A stretch of 64,000 nt of DNA from Leuconostoc suionicum (GTDB taxonomy: Bacteria > Bacillota > Bacilli > Lactobacillales > Lactobacillaceae), in NCBI RefSeq assembly GCF_001891125.1, contig NZ_CP015247.1:700501-764500 (forward strand), given 5' to 3'. The notes beneath the pieces were generated by a model. The model saw only the letters and a list, made by a program, of their open reading frames with translations. It did not search any database and was not told the origin of the DNA. The position numbers were made by a program, and so were the translations under genes. Positions 59,702 to 64,000 of this stretch are shown piece by piece (the stretch's first letter is position 1; every line of letters starts with the position of its first letter).

Positions 59702-60991
59702 ATGGAGATTTTTAATTTTGACGAAATAGTATCCAAATTTGGCACAAAAACAGCAGTTGTTTCGGCTAATCAAAATTATAGCTATAATGACTTATCAAAA
59801 TATGCTCAAGAGTTGGTAAAACAATATTCTTTAAAAAAGAAATACATTGTATTAGTCGGAAATTCAAGTGTATTATTTATTTGTCAATTTCTTGCTGTTC
59901 ATTATGCCAAACGTACTCCAATAGTGATTAGTCAACATGACACAGATAAACTAGACAAAATACTCATTAATGTTGCGAATCAATGGCAATTCATAACAGA
60001 TGTTGTGCCTACTGATGACTCTTTAGAGCATTTTGAGGAAGGTTTATTGTTTTGTGGTGCTACTTCCGGAACAACAGGACTTCCCAAAATGTATCAGAGA
60101 AATTGGCAATCTTGGCGAATAGGCTTTGAAATTTGTAATAAAATATATGAGCTAGAAGAATATCAAGGTATAACGACTACCAGCCCATTGACAACATCGC
60201 TAGGCATGCATACATTACTTCTTAGTTTATATTTTGGAAAAACGTTCTATACTTTTGATAAAGCAGACATTATTAAAAATAAAATGAAAACAATGCTTTT
60301 CACTGTGCCAACATATTTATCGCATGTGCCACAATTTAAACATACTTTTCAAAATATTAATGGAATTGTGTCATGTGGCGGTGAATTGACTAATCAGATT
60401 ATATTAAAATGGAAAGAAAATCTTGGTGAAGTGAAATTATATGAACTTTATGGTTCTTCAGAAACTAGCTTAGTTGCTTGGCAGCGAGTTGATGGTGGTA
60501 AAAAGGAGTCTTGTGTTGGTCAGTTATTTCCTAATGTTAGTGTCAATTTTACAAAAGAGAAAACTTTAATGGTGAAGAGTCCCTATTTATTTAGTGGATA
60601 TATTGGGGATGCTTTTCAAGCACCAGTCTTGATGGATGATGTTGGCACTATAAAAAACAATCAACTGTTTATTTATGCTCGAGAAAGCGATGTCATTAAT
60701 CACGGTGGTAATAAAGTTTACCCAAGTGAAATTGAAGTAATTTTGCGAAAATATTTGAGTGATGTTGTTGTCTTCGGTGTTCCCAATCCTTCTTATGGTG
60801 AAAACATTATAGTGATGACAACAACAAATTTAATAAATATAGAAAAATTAAATAAAAATTTAGCTAACTTTCTTCCAAAATATAAAATACCATCAGAATA
60901 TATTAGTGTTGAGCAAATTCCCGAAACAGCTAGTCATAAAATTTCTAGAAAAGAGCTAGTGTCTTTATATGAAAAGGGTACATATCAATGA
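59702..60991 (+). CDS. AMP-forming acyl-CoA synthetase-like protein
   Basis: Adenylate-forming enzyme that would activate a carboxylic acid and load CoA. 429 residues, shorter than typical fatty-acyl-CoA synthetases (about 500). Marks: P-loop-like GATSGTTGLPKM (about 121-132), YELYGSSETS, RESDVINHGGNKVYPSEIE hinge region, and the catalytic Lys in SHKISRKEL near the C-terminus. The base composition is more AT-rich than its neighbours and it uses AAA/AAT/TTA codons heavily, a sign of possible transfer. It overlaps a thiolase gene by 4 bases, like the vraA/vraB pair of staphylococci. MenE is a less likely alternative. Substrate unknown. Confidence 0.83.
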   Translation: MEIFNFDEIVSKFGTKTAVVSANQNYSYNDLSKYAQELVKQYSLKKKYIVLVGNSSVLFICQFLAVHYAKRTPIVISQHDTDKLDKILINVANQWQFITDVVPTDDSLEHFEEGLLFCGATSGTTGLPKMYQRNWQSWRIGFEICNKIYELEEYQGITTTSPLTTSLGMHTLLLSLYFGKTFYTFDKADIIKNKMKTMLFTVPTYLSHVPQFKHTFQNINGIVSCGGELTNQIILKWKENLGEVKLYELYGSSETSLVAWQRVDGGKKESCVGQLFPNVSVNFTKEKTLMVKSPYLFSGYIGDAFQAPVLMDDVGTIKNNQLFIYARESDVINHGGNKVYPSEIEVILRKYLSDVVVFGVPNPSYGENIIVMTTTNLINIEKLNKNLANFLPKYKIPSEYISVEQIPETASHKISRKELVSLYEKGTYQ

Positions 60992-62136
60992 AAAAAATAC
61001 TTCCTAAAGCAACGATTGTCAGCGCTAAAAGGTTACCAATTGGAAAAGTGAACGGCATCTATGCAAATAAAACACCGGAAGAGCTTTTTTCACAGTTGTT
61101 TCAAAAGCAAGTGAAGTTAATACCAGGATTTTCAATAAAAAGTATTGATCAAATTCTAGTAGGCAATGTCACTAATTTAGGTGGTAATTTAGCTAGAAGA
61201 TGTGCTATTGCTTCGGAAATTCCACTCTCAAAACCAGCCTACACAATTGATTGCCAGTGTGCTTCTGGACTGATGGCTGTTATTTCAGGTGTTCAAAGTA
61301 TTTTGAGTGGTGATGCGCAAATTGTTTTAGCTGGTGGCGTTGAAAGCACTTCCAGGGCTAACATTGTATTAGATCGTCAAACAAATAAAATAATTAAAAG
61401 ATTTCCAATGGTACCACAAGGTCAAATGGATTTAGATATGGGTATCATTGCAGAAAACATGAGTGAAAAATATCATGTTTCAAGAGTTAAGCAAGATGAA
61501 TATGCCTTCAAAAGTCAACTTAAGGCTAAAAAAGCTGATGAACAAGAAACAATAAATCAAGAAATTGTACCGTTTGGTTTTGGTAAAAAGTTAATCACTA
61601 AAGATCAATGTCCTCGTTTTAATACTTCTATCGATCAGCTGGCTGAACTTAAAGCTGCTTTTCGACAAAACGGAACAGTGACAGCAGGAAATAGTTGTCC
61701 AATAAATGATGGTGCAGCCACGGTTATTTTAAAGAAATATAATAAAGTTGATGTCGCCCAAGGATACTATCTAGATCAAGCTACAGTGGGGGTTTTACCT
61801 GAAGAATTTATATTGGGTCCAGTATATGCTACTAAAAAGTTATTAAATAGGCATCACTTAACCATTTCCGATATTGATGTCGTTGAGCTTAACGAGGCAT
61901 TTGCAGTACAAGGAATTTTATGTTGTGAACAGCTTGGTATATCAGAGAAACAGCTTAATCCATTAGGCGGAGCATTGGCCTATGGACATCCGTATGGTGC
62001 GACTGGTGCCATATTGGTGTCAAGGTTATTGAATAGTTTAAACCAAATTGAACGTCCTGCTTTGGGGCTTGTTACGTTGTGTGTGGCGGGTGGAATGGGT
62101 ATGAGTGTCTTAATTGGAAACAAATATTGGCAGTGA
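60988..62136 (+). CDS. Thiolase (acetyl-CoA acetyltransferase family)
   Basis: Condenses or cleaves acyl-CoA thioesters. The 382 residues have the nucleophile Cys91 in IDCQCASGLMAV, NGAATVIL-type core, the catalytic His in GGALAYGHPYGATGA and the second Cys in VTLCVAGGMGM. All active-site residues are present. It is slightly shorter than typical (about 390) and overlaps the acyl-CoA synthetase gene by ATGA, so the two act on one pathway. Which direction (acetoacetyl-CoA formation or beta-oxidation-type cleavage) cannot be told. Confidence 0.88.
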   Translation: MKKILPKATIVSAKRLPIGKVNGIYANKTPEELFSQLFQKQVKLIPGFSIKSIDQILVGNVTNLGGNLARRCAIASEIPLSKPAYTIDCQCASGLMAVISGVQSILSGDAQIVLAGGVESTSRANIVLDRQTNKIIKRFPMVPQGQMDLDMGIIAENMSEKYHVSRVKQDEYAFKSQLKAKKADEQETINQEIVPFGFGKKLITKDQCPRFNTSIDQLAELKAAFRQNGTVTAGNSCPINDGAATVILKKYNKVDVAQGYYLDQATVGVLPEEFILGPVYATKKLLNRHHLTISDIDVVELNEAFAVQGILCCEQLGISEKQLNPLGGALAYGHPYGATGAILVSRLLNSLNQIERPALGLVTLCVAGGMGMSVLIGNKYWQ

Positions 62137-62193
62137 AATTTATCTGATTAAATTATCACTTTTGTTAAGAATGTTGAGAAATACTTGCGATAG

Positions 62194-62222
62194 TTGACTT
62201 TTTTTAGATGTTTTCTTACAAT
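62194..62222 (+). promoter_or_regulatory. cfa promoter
   Basis: TTGACT (62194-62199), 17-bp spacer, TACAAT (62217-62222), a good sigma-A type promoter. AAAGGGG at 62238-62244 is the ribosome site. Confidence 0.8.
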
Positions 62223-62249
62223 ACCAATATAGTAGGTAAAGGGGAAATT

Positions 62250-63446
62250 ATGCTTGACAAGACGATTTATAAACAGATTTTTAAAGCTAGTTTCGACGCC
62301 CCAATCGACGTTGAATTTTGGGATGGGGAAAAGGTAAGTTACGGTCAAGGTGACCCAATTGCCACAATCATCCTTCATGAAGTCATACCGATCAAAGACA
62401 TTATGGCTCATGCTTCGCTCACTTTTGGTGAAGCATACATGGATGGGAAAATTGAAATTAAAGGTAATCTACAACAATTGGTTAAGGTTGCGTATGATTC
62501 CAAAGAAAGCTTTTTGAATGGATCGAAGTTTTCTAAGCTTATTCCTAAACACTCACATTCGGAGAACAAGAGTAAGGCGGATGTACAGAGTCATTATGAT
62601 ATCGGTAATGATTTTTATAAAATGTGGTTGGATTCCACAATGACTTATTCTTGTGCTTACTTCGTTAGCGAAAAAGACACGCTTGAAGATGCACAATGGA
62701 ACAAAGTACGCCATATTTTAAATAAACTTCATGCACAATCAGGTGAAACTTTATTAGACATCGGATGTGGCTGGGGGACATTACTGTTCACTGCAGCTAA
62801 AGAATACAACTTGGAAGCCACTGGTGTAACGCTTAGTCAACAACAATATGATTTTGTTTCTAATAAAATAAAAGAAGAGGGCCTAGAAGGTCGCGTTCAT
62901 GTTTATCTAGAAGATTATCGAGAACTTAAAGATACTTATGACCATGTAACTTCTGTTGGTATGTTTGAACATGTTGGGAAAGAGAATTTAGGTGAATACT
63001 TTAAACAAGTAGATCATCTTTTGACAGAAAACGGCACAGCATTAATTCATGGTATCACTGGACAGCATAAGGGTGCAGGTGTTGATGCTTGGATCAATAA
63101 ATACATTTTCCCAGGTGGTTATATTCCAAATATAGCGGAAAACGTGGGACACATTATTGATGCTTCTTTGCAGGTTGATGATATTGAGCCATTACGTCGT
63201 CATTATCAGAAAACATTGGAAATTTGGACGGCTAATTTCCACAAAGTTGAAGAGGAAGTTATTTCAAAATACGGCGAACGTTTTTACAGAATGTGGGATT
63301 TATATTTACAAGCTTGTGCGGCTTCCTTCGAATCAGGAAACATTGACGTTGTTCAATATTTGCTTACCAAGGGGCCTTCTGGTACAAATCTACCAATGAC
63401 ACGCTCGTATATTTATCATGCTGATGTTGCTAGCGGTGTGAAATAG
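62250..63446 (+). CDS. cfa: Cyclopropane-fatty-acyl-phospholipid synthase
   Basis: Transfers methylene from SAM to unsaturated acyl chains in the membrane, giving cyclopropane (lactobacillic) acids linked to acid and ethanol tolerance. The 398 residues have an N-terminal lipid-binding domain (about 1-100), [17 protein letters not shown] motif [28 protein letters not shown] and FPGGYIPN. Start at ATG 62250, 5-12 bases after AAAGGGG; the frame from 62208 lacks a site. Monocistronic, strong promoter and terminator. Confidence 0.95.
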   Translation: MLDKTIYKQIFKASFDAPIDVEFWDGEKVSYGQGDPIATIILHEVIPIKDIMAHASLTFGEAYMDGKIEIKGNLQQLVKVAYDSKESFLNGSKFSKLIPKHSHSENKSKADVQSHYDIGNDFYKMWLDSTMTYSCAYFVSEKDTLEDAQWNKVRHILNKLHAQSGETLLDIGCGWGTLLFTAAKEYNLEATGVTLSQQQYDFVSNKIKEEGLEGRVHVYLEDYRELKDTYDHVTSVGMFEHVGKENLGEYFKQVDHLLTENGTALIHGITGQHKGAGVDAWINKYIFPGGYIPNIAENVGHIIDASLQVDDIEPLRRHYQKTLEIWTANFHKVEEEVISKYGERFYRMWDLYLQACAASFESGNIDVVQYLLTKGPSGTNLPMTRSYIYHADVASGVK

Positions 63447-63468
63447 CGTGTAATCTCGTTAAATTAGT

Positions 63469-63508
63469 AAAAAGCAGCCAACTATGATTAGGAGTTGACT
63501 GCTTTTTT
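63469..63508. terminator. Terminator between cfa and the aldo/keto reductase gene
   Basis: Stem AAAAAGCAG (63469-63477) with CTGCTTTTT (63499-63507), then an inner CAACT/AGTTG helix after one mismatch, 9-base loop. It serves both convergent genes. Confidence 0.88.
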
Positions 63509-63513
63509 ATTGA

Positions 63514-64000
63514 TTAAAATTCTTGATAAACTGCAGGATCTTGATTATTTATTCTGCCATCTGGTTTTGTTAGATCGTTGATACGTTGCATATCAGATGA
63601 ACTAATTTCAAAATCAAAAAGATCTAGATTACCTTTTTGTCTTGCGTAACTGCTTGCTTTAGGAATAGGCAATACACCAAGAGATATTTCCCATTTCAAC
63701 ACGAGCTGACCAATATTTTTGTGGTATTTTTTAGCTAATTCAACTAAAACAGGGTCTTTCAAAAGGGCACTTGCACGCCCTAATGGGCTCCAAGCCTGTG
63801 TTAAAATATTTTGAGTGTTATTGTATTCACGCAATTCCTGCTGATTGAAATAAGGATGCAACTCAACTTGGTTAACAACTGGTAATATGTCTGTTTCTTT
63901 TTTTAAACGTTCAATATGTTCAGGTAGAAAATTGCAAACACCGATTGATTTAACAAGACCAAACTTTTGCGCCTGAATGAGTGTGTGCCAAGCTTCTAGA
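63514..64000 (-). CDS. Aldo/keto reductase, 5' part outside window
   Basis: NADPH-dependent aldehyde/ketone reductase of the TIM-barrel AKR superfamily. The frame is open to the right edge (EAWHTLIQAQKFGLVKSIGVCNF), so about the first 110 residues are missing; the first possible start inside (63861) is not the real one. Seen are the barrel strand SIGVCNF, PVVNQVELHPYF, TQAWSPLGR and IPKASS of the cofactor pocket. The usual GVSNF reads GVCNF. Catalytic Asp/Tyr/Lys lie outside the window. Confidence 0.88.
   Translation of the reverse strand, partial: LEAWHTLIQAQKFGLVKSIGVCNFLPEHIERLKKETDILPVVNQVELHPYFNQQELREYNNTQNILTQAWSPLGRASALLKDPVLVELAKKYHKNIGQLVLKWEISLGVLPIPKASSYARQKGNLDLFDFEISSSDMQRINDLTKPDGRINNQDPAVYQEF

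Noticed and set aside
59702-60991. The AMP-forming ligase as the missing MenE
   Set aside because: It is far from menFDHC, translationally tied to a thiolase, and of different composition. MenE cannot be excluded entirely, but the context argues against it.
1-64000. Insertion sequences, prophage, CRISPR arrays
   Set aside because: No transposase, integrase, phage structural gene or regularly spaced repeat was found on either strand.

Overview
This 64-kb window is a low-GC Gram-positive chromosome segment, dense and mostly co-oriented. I read it as Lactobacillales, family Leuconostocaceae, most likely Leuconostoc. The reasons are a lysine-type MurE, dnaE followed directly by pyk with no pfkA between them (as expected in an obligate heterofermenter), a complete pyruvate dehydrogenase operon headed by a lipoate ligase, a menFDHC cluster, and perfect cre boxes. 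The genus is inferred from gene content, not from a database search. No insertion sequence, prophage or CRISPR array was seen.

Layout. 1-3.7 kb: end of folC, a tRNA-dihydrouridine synthase and murE. 3.8-10.5 kb: CcpA-type operon lplA-pdhA-pdhB-pdhC-pdhD plus a hydrolase. 10.6-13.5 kb: membrane phosphodiesterase and a secreted nuclease on the opposite strand. 13.6-14.5 kb: a gene-poor island with a 19-bp perfect palindrome, a candidate small RNA with its own promoter, cre-like site and terminator, a CAU-anticodon tRNA and an unrecognised 56-residue protein gene. 14.6-25.7 kb: hdeD-like gene, topA, yitT, a serine-rich membrane protein, a pyridoxal/HMP-type kinase, menFDHC and a TPR protein. 25.8-28.3 kb: cca, dfrA, degV. 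28.4-30.9 kb: a probable salvage operon (nucleoside hydrolase, ECF S-component, PnuC-like transporter) with a preQ1-I type riboswitch in front and a second, unrecognised switch-like leader before the PnuC gene. 31-34.3 kb: ypmR/ypmS-like genes, yozE, rbgA, rnhB.

34.3-37.6 kb (minus strand): a thiamine-family ECF transporter operon (ykoE, thiamine-binding protein, fused double ATPase, EcfT) under a TPP riboswitch. 37.8-44.4 kb: trmK, the Nif3-like gene, pepT, a DUF2929 gene and dnaE. 44.4-52.6 kb: pyk, amtB, then phoH-ybeY-dgkA-era-recO-asparaginase-histidine phosphatase. 52.6-59.6 kb: threonine and one-carbon metabolism, with hom-thrB-lysC on minus diverging from thrC, glyA and fau on plus. 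59.7-62.1 kb: an AT-rich acyl-CoA-synthetase/thiolase pair. 62.2-64 kb: cfa and the end of an aldo/keto reductase.

The most interesting items are the queuosine-related operon with two RNA control elements (28.3-30.9 kb), the candidate small RNA at 13.75-13.89 kb, two apparently leaderless genes (murE, cca), two genes whose Shine-Dalgarno is separated from the start codon by a hairpin (era, lysC), and an rnhB terminator buried inside the coding sequence of the convergent ecfT gene. All RNA structures were paired by eye. No folding program or homology search was run.
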